DNA from: Caldisericia bacterium | GTDB taxonomy: Bacteria; Caldisericota; Caldisericia; UBA6126; JAGPKI01 | Reading direction: 5' to 3' | NCBI GenBank assembly: GCA_018054005.1 | Contig: JAGPKI010000044.1 | Location: 1-10,319, forward strand | Length of the DNA: 10,319 nt | Shown here: positions 1-7,250 of the stretch, piece by piece | How the letters are laid out: every line of letters starts with the position of its first letter | Numbering within the stretch: position 1 is the first letter of the stretch | The notes under the pieces: model-generated | Seen by the model: only the letters and a program-made list of their open reading frames with translations | What the model was told of the DNA's origin: nothing | Database searches by the model: none | Made by a program: the position numbers and the translations under genes

Positions 1-140
1 ATATAATCATTAATTGTTCTTTCTCTTAAGCCTTCAATTCTTTTTATTAATAGAAAATCCTCAAAATAACCTTTCCAAATGAATGGTTTTTCAATAAAAA
101 CTTTTTCTTTAAAAATTAACGATTTTCCCCAATTTTTCAC
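1..140 (-). CDS. Partial tyrosine recombinase / phage-type integrase, N-terminus only
   Basis: Reading the minus strand from a GTG at 140 gives 46 open codons that run off the left edge, with an in-frame stop (TAA, 149-147) just upstream that limits the start. The peptide has about 22 leading residues and then a segment ending FLLIKRIEGLRERTINDY. This matches the core-binding SAM-like domain at the N-terminus of tyrosine recombinases (aromatic-rich helix, K..EGL..RTI.DY), which bind DNA ahead of the catalytic domain. The catalytic R-H-R-Y residues would lie outside the window. No good Shine-Dalgarno is seen; a GG directly abuts the GTG. The gene begins about 60 bases beyond the 3' end of tRNA-Glu and points away from it, the usual layout of an integrated element, but a chromosomal Xer-type enzyme is also possible. 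The family call rests on one motif region only. Confidence 0.55.
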   Translation of the reverse strand, partial: MKNWGKSLIFKEKVFIEKPFIWKGYFEDFLLIKRIEGLRERTINDY

Positions 141-202
141 CCTTTTTTAAGAGCAACGCTTTCAAGGTTTAAATTGGAAAAAATTAGTCGTAAAATATAC
201 TC

Positions 203-277
203 TGGTAGCCCCGAGGAGAGTCGAACTCCTATTGCCGCCTTGAAAGAGCGGTGTCCTAACCGTTAGACGACGGAGCC
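203..277 (-). tRNA. tRNA-Glu (anticodon UUC), CCA encoded
   Basis: On the minus strand the sequence folds as a cloverleaf. The acceptor stem is GGCTCCG with CGGGGCT (with G-U pairs at positions 1 and 4). The anticodon stem is CCGCT/GGCGG around the loop CTTTCAA, giving anticodon TTC. The T stem is AGGAG/CTCCT around TTCGACT. The discriminator A is followed by a genome-encoded CCA (205-203). It lies three bases downstream of tRNA-Lys and is almost certainly processed from the same transcript. Confidence 0.95.
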
Positions 278-280
278 ATA

Positions 281-353
281 TGAGCCGTACAGGATTCGGA
301 CCTGTGACCCCCTGCTTAAAAGGCAGGTGCTCTACCTGCTGAGCTAACGGCCC
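281..353 (-). tRNA. tRNA-Lys (anticodon UUU), no encoded CCA
   Basis: On the minus strand the acceptor stem GGGCCGT pairs with ACGGCTC (one G-U). The D arm contains AGCTCAGCAGGTAGAGC. The anticodon stem CCTGC/GCAGG encloses CTTTTAA, giving anticodon TTT. The T arm is ACAGG-TCCGAAT-CCTGT. The discriminator A (281) is followed by TATGG, so CCA must be added by the tRNA nucleotidyltransferase, unlike the neighbouring tRNA-Glu. Confidence 0.95.
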
Positions 354-363
354 GGCCAACTTT

Positions 364-394
364 TATATATTATTGAAAATACATATTTTGTCAA
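364..394 (-). promoter_or_regulatory. Probable promoter of the tRNA-Lys/tRNA-Glu transcript
   Basis: On the minus strand a perfect -35 TTGACA lies at 394-389. An AT-rich -10 region follows at 374-364; the best reading is TATATA at 369-364 after a 19-base spacer, with TAATAT at 372-367 after 16 bases as an alternative. Transcription would start around 357, only a few bases ahead of the tRNA-Lys 5' end at 353. The -35 is clear; the exact -10 is not. Confidence 0.5.
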
Positions 395-451
395 ATAATT
401 TTTAAAAAATTATACACTTTTATTTAATTAATATTTTATATTTAGTATAAT
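388..451 (+). promoter_or_regulatory. Candidate promoters for the stalk-domain lipoprotein
   Basis: Two plus-strand candidates lie between the tRNAs and the lipoprotein. One is TTGTCA (388-393) with a 17-base spacer to TATACA (411-416). The other is a perfect -10 TATAAT (446-451) with only a weak -35 TTTAAT (423-428) 17 bases upstream. The first overlaps, on the opposite strand, the -35 of the tRNA promoter, so the two divergent promoters may compete. The whole stretch 354-530 is very AT-rich, so chance matches are likely. Confidence 0.35.
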
Positions 452-530
452 AAATAAAAAAATAATTATGGATACATTATAAATTGAATTTTTTATAAAA
501 TTTTATAAAAGTGGAGGAACTATTATATAA

Positions 531-1037
531 ATGAACATAAAAAAAATCTTATATGGTTTAATAATTTTACTTCTTGTAATTAACATTTCAAGTTGTACAA
601 ATCTTCCAGGAACAAAAAAACAACCTTCTTCTCCTACTAAAAACACACCCCAGCTTACTATAAAAATACCTATTGGCAGTAGTACGGTTTATGTAAACGG
701 AGAAGAGATAGATTTAACCTCTCCGCCTGCCTACATAGATGAAGAGAGCCAAACAACTATGGTCCCTTTAAGGTTTATTTCAGAAATAATAGGCGCTAAA
801 GTTGAATGGATACCTGATACAAAAGAAATAGTTATTACTCAAAATGAAAAAATTATATTAATGTCTATAAAATCAATTAATACAACTGTCAATGGAAAAG
901 AATTTGCTCTTCCATGTAAACCACAAATTAAAGAAGAAAGAGCATTTGTTCCTTTAAAATTTATTGCCCAAAATCTTGATTTTGTTGTTGACTGGATACC
1001 AGAAAGTAAAACAATCGTTTTATATAAAGGAAGTTAG
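531..1037 (+). CDS. Lipoprotein with a two-repeat stalk domain (copper amine oxidase N-terminal-like)
   Basis: This 168-residue protein begins with a lipoprotein signal: basic MNIKK, a hydrophobic stretch at about 6-19, and lipobox ISSC with the lipidated Cys at 22. A short Pro/Ser/Thr/Lys linker (23-40) follows. The rest is a stalk domain of the copper amine oxidase N-terminal type (PF07833-like) made of two repeats: VNGEEI (55-60) leading to VPLRFISEIIGAKVEWIP (78-95), and VNGKEF (120-125) leading to VPLKFIAQNLDFVVDWIP (140-157). Such domains are common on cell-surface proteins of Firmicutes and deep-branching bacteria, where they usually carry another domain; none is present here, so a structural or binding role at the cell surface is inferred. 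The site GGAGG (513-517) lies 13 bases ahead of ATG, which is long. It is monocistronic and converges on recG. Confidence 0.85.
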   Translation: MNIKKILYGLIILLLVINISSCTNLPGTKKQPSSPTKNTPQLTIKIPIGSSTVYVNGEEIDLTSPPAYIDEESQTTMVPLRFISEIIGAKVEWIPDTKEIVITQNEKIILMSIKSINTTVNGKEFALPCKPQIKEERAFVPLKFIAQNLDFVVDWIPESKTIVLYKGS

Positions 1038-1051
1038 TTTAAAAAAACTAA
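1034..1051. terminator. Weak AT-rich hairpin between convergent genes
   Basis: TTAGTTT (1034-1040) can pair with AAACTAA (1045-1051) around an AAAA loop. It sits across the 10-base gap between the lipoprotein stop and the recG stop and includes both stop codons. It could act as a weak bidirectional terminator, but it has only seven pairs, six of them A-T, and no proper T tract in either direction. Confidence 0.25.
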
Positions 1052-3450
1052 ATAGCCTCAACTATTTCGAACTGTTTTAAGAATTGATCTCTAAAAGCTA
1101 ATTCCTCTTCAAAGAGTTTTTGTGCTTTTGGATTTTCTAATATAAATTGAGCAGCTTTTTTTGCTTCATCAAGTAAAGGAACATCTTTTGAAAGATCTAC
1201 TAATGACCTTACAAAATAACCATGTTGCTTTTCGCCAAATAATTCTCCAGGTCCTCTTAATTCAAGGTCTTTCTCCGCAATAATAAAACCTGAGTTTGTA
1301 TCCTCGAGTATTTTTAATCTCTTAGAGTTTTCTATATTGTCCACCAAAAGAAAACAATAAGAATCCTGAGATTTTCTACCGATTCTACCACGTAATTGGT
1401 GAAGTTGAGCAAGACCAAACCTTTGGGCATCCTCTACAATTATTACTGATGCATCTGGAATGTCAATTCCAACTTCTATAACTGTAGTTGAAACTAATAT
1501 ATCGCTCTCCTTTGAAAATTCTCTTATCGCTTCTTCTTTTTCTTCTACGTTCATTCTCCCATGAAGCAAAGTTACTTTAAACTCGGGAAACACTTTTTTT
1601 AGTTCTTCAGCTTTTGCAATTGAAGAGGCTAAATCAATAGAAGAAGATTCCTCAATTAATGGACATACTACATAAGTTTTCCCACCCTCTTTTATTTTTT
1701 TTCGAACAAATTCATATACTTCTCCGTTGTTCTCTCTTAATACAATTTTTGTTAAAACTTTTCTTTCTCCTTTTGGCATTTCATCCAGAACAGAAATATC
1801 AAGATCTCCAAATCTTGTCATTGCAACAGTTCTTGGAATGGGTGTTGCGCTCATAACGAGCATATGAGGAGTCACCCCTTTATTTTTTAAAGCTTCTCTC
1901 TGTCTAACCCCAAAGCGATGTTGCTCATCTACAATTACTGTAGCAAGCTTATTAAAGAGAACATCCTCCTGAATTATAGCATGTGTACCAATAACTACAT
2001 CAATTGTTCCATCTCTAAGACCTTTACATACTTCTTCCTTCTTTTTGCTTTTCATCTCACTTACAAGCAATTCTACATTAAAACCAAATTTTGAAAGAAG
2101 GGTTTTTACTACTCTGTAGCTCTGCTCTGAAAGTATTTCTGTAGGAGCCATAAATGCTGCCTGAAACCCACTTTTTACCGTTAAATAAATTAGTGCTCCC
2201 GCTACAACTGTTTTACCAGATCCAACATCCCCATGTAATAATCTATTCATTGGCTTTCCTGAATTCAGATCATTTATCAGTTCAGCAATTACTTTTTTTT
2301 GAGCTACTGTTAATTTAAAAGGAAGAGAATCTTCAAATTCTTTAATAACATTAGGGTCAATATTAAAAGAGATTCCCTTTAGAGAACCTAAAAGATTCTT
2401 TGCTTTACACAACTTATACTGACCAAGGATAAACTCTTCAAAAACAATTCTTTTTCTTGCCTTTTCAAGATTCTCAAAATTAATCGGGAAATGTAATTCA
2501 TAAATTGCTGTAGAGCGAGGAGGAAGACTGAGTTTTAAAAGTACTTGATTCGGAATAAACTCGTAAAAAAAATCTTTGTAATTCTCAAGGTTTTCCTTAA
2601 TTATGCTCCTTAAAACTTTTGGATAAATACCCTGAGTAAGCTTATACACCGGGACAATCCTTCCTGTATGAATTGTTTCTTTTTTTTCTTCTAAAAATTC
2701 ATATTCGGCATTATCTATTTCATAACTACCATAGTTAAAGGATACTTTTCCAGAAAATATTACTGATTTTTCAATATGCTCCTCAAAAACTTTTTTAAGA
2801 AAACGCTGATTAAAGAAAACTCCTGTAATAGCAGATGTACCATCGTATATTGTAACTTTCAATATAGAAAATTTATTTTTACTAAATTCCTGAACCGAGA
2901 CAATTTTCCCACAAAAAGTTTGCTCTTCCCCCACTCTTGCAGACCTTATTGGGATAATCTTACTTCTATCTATGTAATCTCTTGGAAAATAATAGAGTAA
3001 ATCAAAAAGAGTCGATATTCCAAGTCTTTCAAGCAAACTTGCTTTTTTGGGACCTACACCCTTAACAAACTGAATTGGCTTTACTAAAATTGAGCGGGCT
3101 GTCTCAAGATTTATATCTTTTGTATCAATATTTACTTCTTTTTTATCAATTTCATTAGTATGCTTATCGTTAGCACCTATATGGCTTTCGATTAATTTTA
3201 TTTCATTTAAAATCCTTAAATAAAGTTCTCGTGAGGGATTTCCTTTATAACTCGAAAAGGTCTCAATTAGATGCGATAGTGTTGCTGCTATTTCATTGTC
3301 TTCAACAAAATTCTTTTTAACTTCAGAGAGTCGTTTTAGAGCAAAATCAGAAAAACCTCCAATTACGGAATTATCTTTAAAATTGTTTTTAGGTTCATAA
3401 AATAGGGGTCTTTTTATATCATCTAAGGCTTTCTCTAATTCTTTAAACAT
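1048..3450 (-). CDS. recG: ATP-dependent DNA helicase RecG
   Basis: RecG unwinds and regresses stalled replication forks and branch-migrates Holliday junctions in the cytoplasm. The 800 residues hold a helical N-terminal extension (about 1-115), a helix-hairpin-helix-like segment (FVKGVGPKKASLLERLGI, 128-145), the OB-fold wedge domain (about 160-270) and two helicase lobes. Visible motifs are Walker A GDVGSGKT (407-414), DEQH (508-511), SATPIPRT (534-541), GIDIPDASVIIVEDAQRFGL (661-680) and QLHQLRGRIGR (682-692). The C-terminal RecG region (about 705-800) is intact. E. coli RecG is about 690 residues; the extra length at the N-terminus resembles Thermotoga RecG. The ATG at 3450 lies inside the end of murI (16-base overlap) without a clear Shine-Dalgarno, so translation is probably coupled. 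It is the last gene of the operon. Confidence 0.97.
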   Translation of the reverse strand: MFKELEKALDDIKRPLFYEPKNNFKDNSVIGGFSDFALKRLSEVKKNFVEDNEIAATLSHLIETFSSYKGNPSRELYLRILNEIKLIESHIGANDKHTNEIDKKEVNIDTKDINLETARSILVKPIQFVKGVGPKKASLLERLGISTLFDLLYYFPRDYIDRSKIIPIRSARVGEEQTFCGKIVSVQEFSKNKFSILKVTIYDGTSAITGVFFNQRFLKKVFEEHIEKSVIFSGKVSFNYGSYEIDNAEYEFLEEKKETIHTGRIVPVYKLTQGIYPKVLRSIIKENLENYKDFFYEFIPNQVLLKLSLPPRSTAIYELHFPINFENLEKARKRIVFEEFILGQYKLCKAKNLLGSLKGISFNIDPNVIKEFEDSLPFKLTVAQKKVIAELINDLNSGKPMNRLLHGDVGSGKTVVAGALIYLTVKSGFQAAFMAPTEILSEQSYRVVKTLLSKFGFNVELLVSEMKSKKKEEVCKGLRDGTIDVVIGTHAIIQEDVLFNKLATVIVDEQHRFGVRQREALKNKGVTPHMLVMSATPIPRTVAMTRFGDLDISVLDEMPKGERKVLTKIVLRENNGEVYEFVRKKIKEGGKTYVVCPLIEESSSIDLASSIAKAEELKKVFPEFKVTLLHGRMNVEEKEEAIREFSKESDILVSTTVIEVGIDIPDASVIIVEDAQRFGLAQLHQLRGRIGRKSQDSYCFLLVDNIENSKRLKILEDTNSGFIIAEKDLELRGPGELFGEKQHGYFVRSLVDLSKDVPLLDEAKKAAQFILENPKAQKLFEEELAFRDQFLKQFEIVEAI

Positions 3451-4235
3451 TCTAAATCTATTTTATAGACTTTTTCGGTGTCTAATTTTAACCATTTTTT
3501 AATAAATCTCCTAAAGGATTCAACATCACCAGAAGTATAAAACAGGTCTTCATTTTGAGAATTAGATACAGGTTTTTCGGTCCTAATTTCTGAATATAGC
3601 TTAAGTGTTTGCTTTGCAACAGCAGTAGCAGGGTCCAGAACTGTAAAAGTATCTCCAAACATTGAAATTATAATTTCCTTTAAAAAAATAAAATGAGTAC
3701 ACCCCAAAACTATTGTATCCACTCCCATATTCTTTAGTCTTTCGAGTTTATCGAATAGAAAACTTTTTATTGAAGTGATTTCTGTCATTCCATCCTCGAC
3801 TAATTTTACAAGGAGAGGAAATTGAACAGAGATTACATTTACACCATTAGCCCATGTTTCGATGAGCTCTTGATACTTTTTTCCTTTAGATGAAGCTTCA
3901 GTTAATAATACTGCTATTTTACCACTTTTTGTGGATTGAACAGCTGGTTTCACAGGAGGCACAACGCCAACAAAAGGCACAGAAAAACTATTTCTCAAAT
4001 AATTTATCGAAGATACTGTTGCTGAGTTGCAAGCTGTAACTATAAGTTCTGCACCTTTATCTATTAAGAATGAGCTTATACAATATGCATAAGCTTTAAT
4101 TTCCTCTTCACTCTTTTCTCCATAAGGAAAATGGGCATTATCTGAAAAATAAATATAATGAGTCTCAGGGATCAAAGTTTTAATTTCTCTATAAATTGAT
4201 AGCCCTCCAACTCCTGAGTCAAAAATACCAATCAT
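3435..4235 (-). CDS. murI: Glutamate racemase
   Basis: MurI interconverts L- and D-glutamate in the cytoplasm, supplying D-Glu for peptidoglycan stem peptides. The 266-residue length is typical. Family motifs are the N-terminal FDSGVGGLS (5-13) with the catalytic Asp6-Ser7 region, SDNAHFPYG (31-39), TACNSAT with catalytic Cys69 (67-73), and GCTHF with catalytic Cys179 (178-182). The start ATG at 4235 shares one base with the stop of the upstream flavoprotein gene (TAATG), and no separate Shine-Dalgarno is evident, so reinitiation or coupling is likely. Its 3' end overlaps recG by 16 bases. Placement between a redox complex and recG does not suggest a special role beyond cell-wall synthesis. 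Confidence 0.96.
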   Translation of the reverse strand: MIGIFDSGVGGLSIYREIKTLIPETHYIYFSDNAHFPYGEKSEEEIKAYAYCISSFLIDKGAELIVTACNSATVSSINYLRNSFSVPFVGVVPPVKPAVQSTKSGKIAVLLTEASSKGKKYQELIETWANGVNVISVQFPLLVKLVEDGMTEITSIKSFLFDKLERLKNMGVDTIVLGCTHFIFLKEIIISMFGDTFTVLDPATAVAKQTLKLYSEIRTEKPVSNSQNEDLFYTSGDVESFRRFIKKWLKLDTEKVYKIDLECLKN

Positions 4236-5389
4236 TACACCACGCTCGGCTCAACAAAAAGTTCTCCTCTATCAAATCTACCAAGATCAAGTTTTGTCTT
4301 TACTTCTGGAATTGAAAGCTCTTCACCGCATATCATTTGTGCTATGAGAGTAGAAGTCATTGGTGAAATCATAAAACCATGACCCGAGAAGCCGCAAGCC
4401 ATATAGAAATTTTTAAGTTCTGGAGCTTCCCCTATTATTGGAGTCTTGTCTGGTGACATATTATATAACCCAGACCATTGCCTCAATAGTCTTGCTTTGC
4501 CTAAAGGTGGAAGCACTTCAATTACTCTTGTAGTAACGTTTTCTAAAAATTTATATGTATGACCCTGATTAAAATCTTTTGGTTCTGTGGGATCACCAAA
4601 ACCCATTAAAATTGCACCATTCGGCTCCTGCTGGGTATAAAAGTTATGATAAAAAGACATTACCATAGGTCTAAAAAGTGGCTCTATTGGTTCAGTAACA
4701 AAAATTTGGTGTCGCTCAGAATATGTAGGTATCTTTACCCCTGCCATCTGTCCGATAATTTGTGACCATCCACCAGCTGCGTTTACAATAATGTCGCAAT
4801 CAATTTTTCCTTTGTTTGTTAAAACGCTCTTAACTGTGTAACCATCTGTTTTTATACCTACAACCTCAGTAAATATGTTTATCTCGACTCCTAATCTTTT
4901 AGCAGCCTCGGAATATGCATATGTTACATGAAAAGGATTGCAATGACCATCTTTATCATAAAAAGTAGCACCAAGCAAACCATTTGTATTTACGATTGGA
5001 ACAACATTTTTTGAATCTTGTGGAGTTAAAAATTCAACTTTTAATCCAAACTTTTTTTGCAGTTCAATATTTTTCTTGAATTGTTCTACCTGCTTTTCTG
5101 TATAGGCAGGCATAAAATAACCTGTTTGAATAAATTCTATATCTTTTTCATAACCCAATTCTTCTCTCAATGTCTCAAATCTTTTTACCGATCCAATAGA
5201 GAGCTTTAAATTCATTTCTGTTCCCCACTGTTGCCTTACACCTGCTCCACACCTCCCAGTGGCACCAGAGGTTAAATATTTTCTCTCAAGGAGAACAATG
5301 TCCTTAACACCCCTCCTTGCTAATTCATATGAAATTGCACAACCTACCACTCCGCCACCAATGATAACTACCTCTGCTTTATTTTTCAT
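4235..5389 (-). CDS. DAO-family FAD-dependent amino/imino-acid dehydrogenase, beta-type subunit
   Basis: This 384-residue flavoprotein is probably the catalytic subunit that oxidises an amino or imino acid. It has the FAD-binding GGGVVG (11-16), the signature SGATGRCGAGVRQQWG (41-56), QTGYF (88-92), FKKNIELQKKFGL (104-116), and the C-terminal GFSGHGFMISP (333-343) followed by GRFDRGEL (370-377). From memory, these segments closely match the beta subunit of archaeal dye-linked L-proline dehydrogenase; they match SoxB/HcnC-like subunits more loosely. Sarcosine, hydroxyproline or another secondary amine remain possible substrates. I choose the ATG at 5389 over the one at 5407. The former has GAGGAG seven bases upstream and begins directly with the Rossmann strand. 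It overlaps the upstream gene by 11 bases instead of 29, and shares one base with murI. Confidence 0.85.
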   Translation of the reverse strand: MKNKAEVVIIGGGVVGCAISYELARRGVKDIVLLERKYLTSGATGRCGAGVRQQWGTEMNLKLSIGSVKRFETLREELGYEKDIEFIQTGYFMPAYTEKQVEQFKKNIELQKKFGLKVEFLTPQDSKNVVPIVNTNGLLGATFYDKDGHCNPFHVTYAYSEAAKRLGVEINIFTEVVGIKTDGYTVKSVLTNKGKIDCDIIVNAAGGWSQIIGQMAGVKIPTYSERHQIFVTEPIEPLFRPMVMSFYHNFYTQQEPNGAILMGFGDPTEPKDFNQGHTYKFLENVTTRVIEVLPPLGKARLLRQWSGLYNMSPDKTPIIGEAPELKNFYMACGFSGHGFMISPMTSTLIAQMICGEELSIPEVKTKLDLGRFDRGELFVEPSVV

Positions 5390-5669
5390 TTTTGCTCTCC
5401 TCAACAATCAATTTAAGAGGAACTGTTACAATCGGTGGTCTAAAAGTAGGTACATCAATCTCCTCCATAGTTTTGCCTGTTGCCTTTGCTATTTCCTGCA
5501 TTATTAATGTTCGGCAGGTTTTGCCCTCACACTGTCCCATCCCTGCCCGAGAAAGCCTTTTTATTTCATCTAAGGTTGTATAACCCTTCCTGATTAAATC
5601 TCTTATCTCTTTAAGAGTTACATCAGAGCACCTGCATACTGTAATTTTTTCTTCTTCTTCCCTATTCAC
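5379..5669 (-). CDS. BFD-like [2Fe-2S] electron-transfer subunit
   Basis: This 96-residue protein has the bacterioferritin-associated-ferredoxin-like cysteine pattern: VCRCSDVT with Cys12 and Cys14, then GQCEGKTC with Cys47 and Cys52, spanning two short helices (about 18-45). The domain binds a [2Fe-2S] cluster. In sarcosine oxidase, octopine oxidase and L-proline dehydrogenase systems it is a separate small subunit or is fused to the FAD subunit. The C-terminal tail (about 70-96, PTFRPPIVTVPL) is typical of these dehydrogenase versions and may contact the DAO subunit. It starts at GTG (5669), overlapping the previous stop by four bases (GTGA), and its end overlaps the DAO gene by 11. The likely role is electron relay inside the five-subunit complex. 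Confidence 0.88.
   Translation of the reverse strand: MNREEEEKITVCRCSDVTLKEIRDLIRKGYTTLDEIKRLSRAGMGQCEGKTCRTLIMQEIAKATGKTMEEIDVPTFRPPIVTVPLKLIVEESKNEK
5397..5402 (-). promoter_or_regulatory. Ribosome binding site that fixes the DAO-family gene start
   Basis: GAGGAG on the minus strand, seven bases ahead of the ATG at 5389. It lies downstream of the alternative ATG at 5407, so it supports the shorter protein. It is located inside the 3' end of the upstream BFD-type gene. Confidence 0.7.
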
Positions 5670-6160
5670 TCTTCATCCACCACCTTTATATTCCTTGCCT
5701 CCATGCAAAGTTCTTTAGGTACTTTTATCCAGATAATTTTGGTCTTTGGGTTTGTTTTTAATGATTGAATCTTTATAACTTCTCCTCTGCCAACTATCTC
5801 TCCTTTTCGGTTTAAAACATCATATTCTTTACCAATTTCTGGCAAAGGTATGAATTCATAAGGAATTTTAACCAAAGCATGACTATCACTATAGTCTTCC
5901 CAAACAACAAAAATAGCTAAACCAGGGCATTGAGCAATACATACACCACAACCATTGCATTTCTCAAAATCTATTAAAGGTAAATCAACTATTTTTTTGA
6001 ATTCCTTTATTGCTCCTCTATTACACGCTGATTGACAGGGATTACATGGAATTTCCTGAATACACTCTATTATTGCAACTGGACCTTTTTTTAGCCTTTC
6101 TTCTGCTGGTATCCTTTCTTTAAGTTCTTCTAATTCTAAATAACCTTTTTCTTCATACAT
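5666..6160 (-). CDS. 4Fe-4S ferredoxin-type subunit of the dehydrogenase complex
   Basis: This 164-residue protein has two cysteine groups. The first is irregular: Cys33, then CNPCQSAC (Cys39, Cys42, Cys46). The second is canonical: CNGCGVCIAQCP (Cys68, 71, 74, 78). Residues 1-30 are charged, and the C-terminal half (about 90-164) has no cysteine cluster and looks beta-rich. About 19 kDa, it matches in size and context the gamma-type Fe-S subunit I recall from multi-subunit L-proline dehydrogenases. It probably shuttles electrons between the flavin subunits or to an outside acceptor. The ATG at 6160 is one base past the previous stop, with GAGGA a short distance upstream. Its stop overlaps the BFD-type gene by four bases. 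Confidence 0.85.
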   Translation of the reverse strand: MYEEKGYLELEELKERIPAEERLKKGPVAIIECIQEIPCNPCQSACNRGAIKEFKKIVDLPLIDFEKCNGCGVCIAQCPGLAIFVVWEDYSDSHALVKIPYEFIPLPEIGKEYDVLNRKGEIVGRGEVIKIQSLKTNPKTKIIWIKVPKELCMEARNIKVVDEE

Positions 6161-6161
6161 T

Positions 6162-7250
6162 TTATTCTTCCTCTAACTTTTTAATTCCTGACAGAATCTT
6201 TTCTCCTGTAGGACCATTTCTAAGATCAAATAGCTTTTTAAAAGCGTTATCTCTCAATTCTAAAAGCTTTTGACTGGCAAAATTAAGAGATTCTGAAACA
6301 GAGACAGCAGCAATTGTTCCTTCAAGCATTGCAGATGTAGCCTCTTCAATTGAGGCAACATCTCCTGCGATATATACATCTTTATTTGTTGTCATTAAAT
6401 TCCCATCTCTTATTGGAATATGCCCCCCTAATTCAGGAATATATCTCATTTTACAACCAAACTGCCATAAAAGCTCGGTTAAGGGTGATAAGCCAACTGC
6501 AAGACAAAGAGTATCACAGTTGATTCTTCTCTCAGTTCCCGGAATTTCATTCCAGTCCTTATCGAGGGAAATTATTTCAACCCCTTCAAGCTCATTTTTC
6601 CCAAAAGCTCTTTTTACAGTAGTTTTTGTATATATGGGGATCCCTAATCTACTTGCCTTAGCAGCGTGAACAAAATAACCTCCTACTTTCGGGGCAGCTT
6701 CAACTATAGCTTTTACTTTAGCTCCTGCCTGAACAAGCTGATAAGAGATTATAAGACCAATATTTCCTGAGCCAACCATAACCACTTCTTTGCCTGGTAA
6801 AACTCCATAAAGGTTCATAAGTGTCTGTACTGCTCCTGCACCATATATTCCTGGAAGGTCATTATTTTCGAAGAGAAGTGCCCTCTCTGATGCCCCCGTT
6901 GCCACAATAACTTTCTTAAATTTAATTCTAAATAATTCCTCATCATTGTGGACCGCTAAAAGCATATCTTCTTCATTGTAGTAGCCACATGCAGTAGTAT
7001 CAAATGAAATTTCTATATTATTAAACTTATTAACGCTCTCAGAAAGTAAATTACCTATTTCAAAACCTCTAACTCCTGCATATTCCTCTCTGGAACCAAA
7101 AAACATATGAGTCTGCTTAACAAGCTGACCGCCTAAAAATGGATCTCTTTCAAGAAGTAAAACTTTTAAATCTGTTTGACCGAGAGCAAGGGCTGCCGAT
7201 AGGCCGGCAGGTCCACCGCCAATAATTACTACATCTGTCTCTTTAATCAT
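6162..7250 (-). CDS. FAD/NAD(P)-binding oxidoreductase subunit (alpha-type, SoxA/HcnB/PDH-alpha-like core)
   Basis: This 362-residue protein is a two-dinucleotide-domain flavoprotein. FAD-binding GGGPAG is at 11-16, with an acidic residue closing the fold at LLLER (31-35) and GGQL at 40-43. VATGA is at 116-120, a second nucleotide-binding motif VGSGNIG at 159-165, and the FAD-closing segment AGDVASIEEATSAMLEG at 295-311. It corresponds to the central part of SoxA, OoxA or archaeal PDH-alpha. In those, the N-terminal [2Fe-2S] domain and, in some cases, a C-terminal BFD-type domain are fused; here both are separate neighbouring genes. No C-terminal aminomethyltransferase domain is present, which argues against a tetrahydrofolate-linked sarcosine oxidase. 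It starts at ATG 7250, eight bases inside the upstream gene. It may pass electrons to or from NAD(P) or a nucleotide-bound acceptor. Confidence 0.88.
   Translation of the reverse strand: MIKETDVVIIGGGPAGLSAALALGQTDLKVLLLERDPFLGGQLVKQTHMFFGSREEYAGVRGFEIGNLLSESVNKFNNIEISFDTTACGYYNEEDMLLAVHNDEELFRIKFKKVIVATGASERALLFENNDLPGIYGAGAVQTLMNLYGVLPGKEVVMVGSGNIGLIISYQLVQAGAKVKAIVEAAPKVGGYFVHAAKASRLGIPIYTKTTVKRAFGKNELEGVEIISLDKDWNEIPGTERRINCDTLCLAVGLSPLTELLWQFGCKMRYIPELGGHIPIRDGNLMTTNKDVYIAGDVASIEEATSAMLEGTIAAVSVSESLNFASQKLLELRDNAFKKLFDLRNGPTGEKILSGIKKLEEE

Noticed and set aside
162..359. A minus-strand open frame of 65 codons
   Set aside because: It covers both tRNA genes; the peptide is the familiar false translation of tRNA sequence.
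1659..3000. Plus-strand open frames inside recG (1659-1856, 2776-3000)
   Set aside because: They are antisense to the conserved helicase sequence and have no recognisable domains.
5390..5407. A longer start for the DAO-family flavoprotein at 5407
   Set aside because: It would place six extra residues before the FAD-binding strand, and the good ribosome site GAGGAG (5397-5402) lies after it and serves the ATG at 5389.
5259..5583. Plus-strand open frames at 5259-5507 and 5392-5583
   Set aside because: They lie antisense to the DAO-family and BFD-type genes, whose cysteine and nucleotide-binding motifs show the true coding strand.
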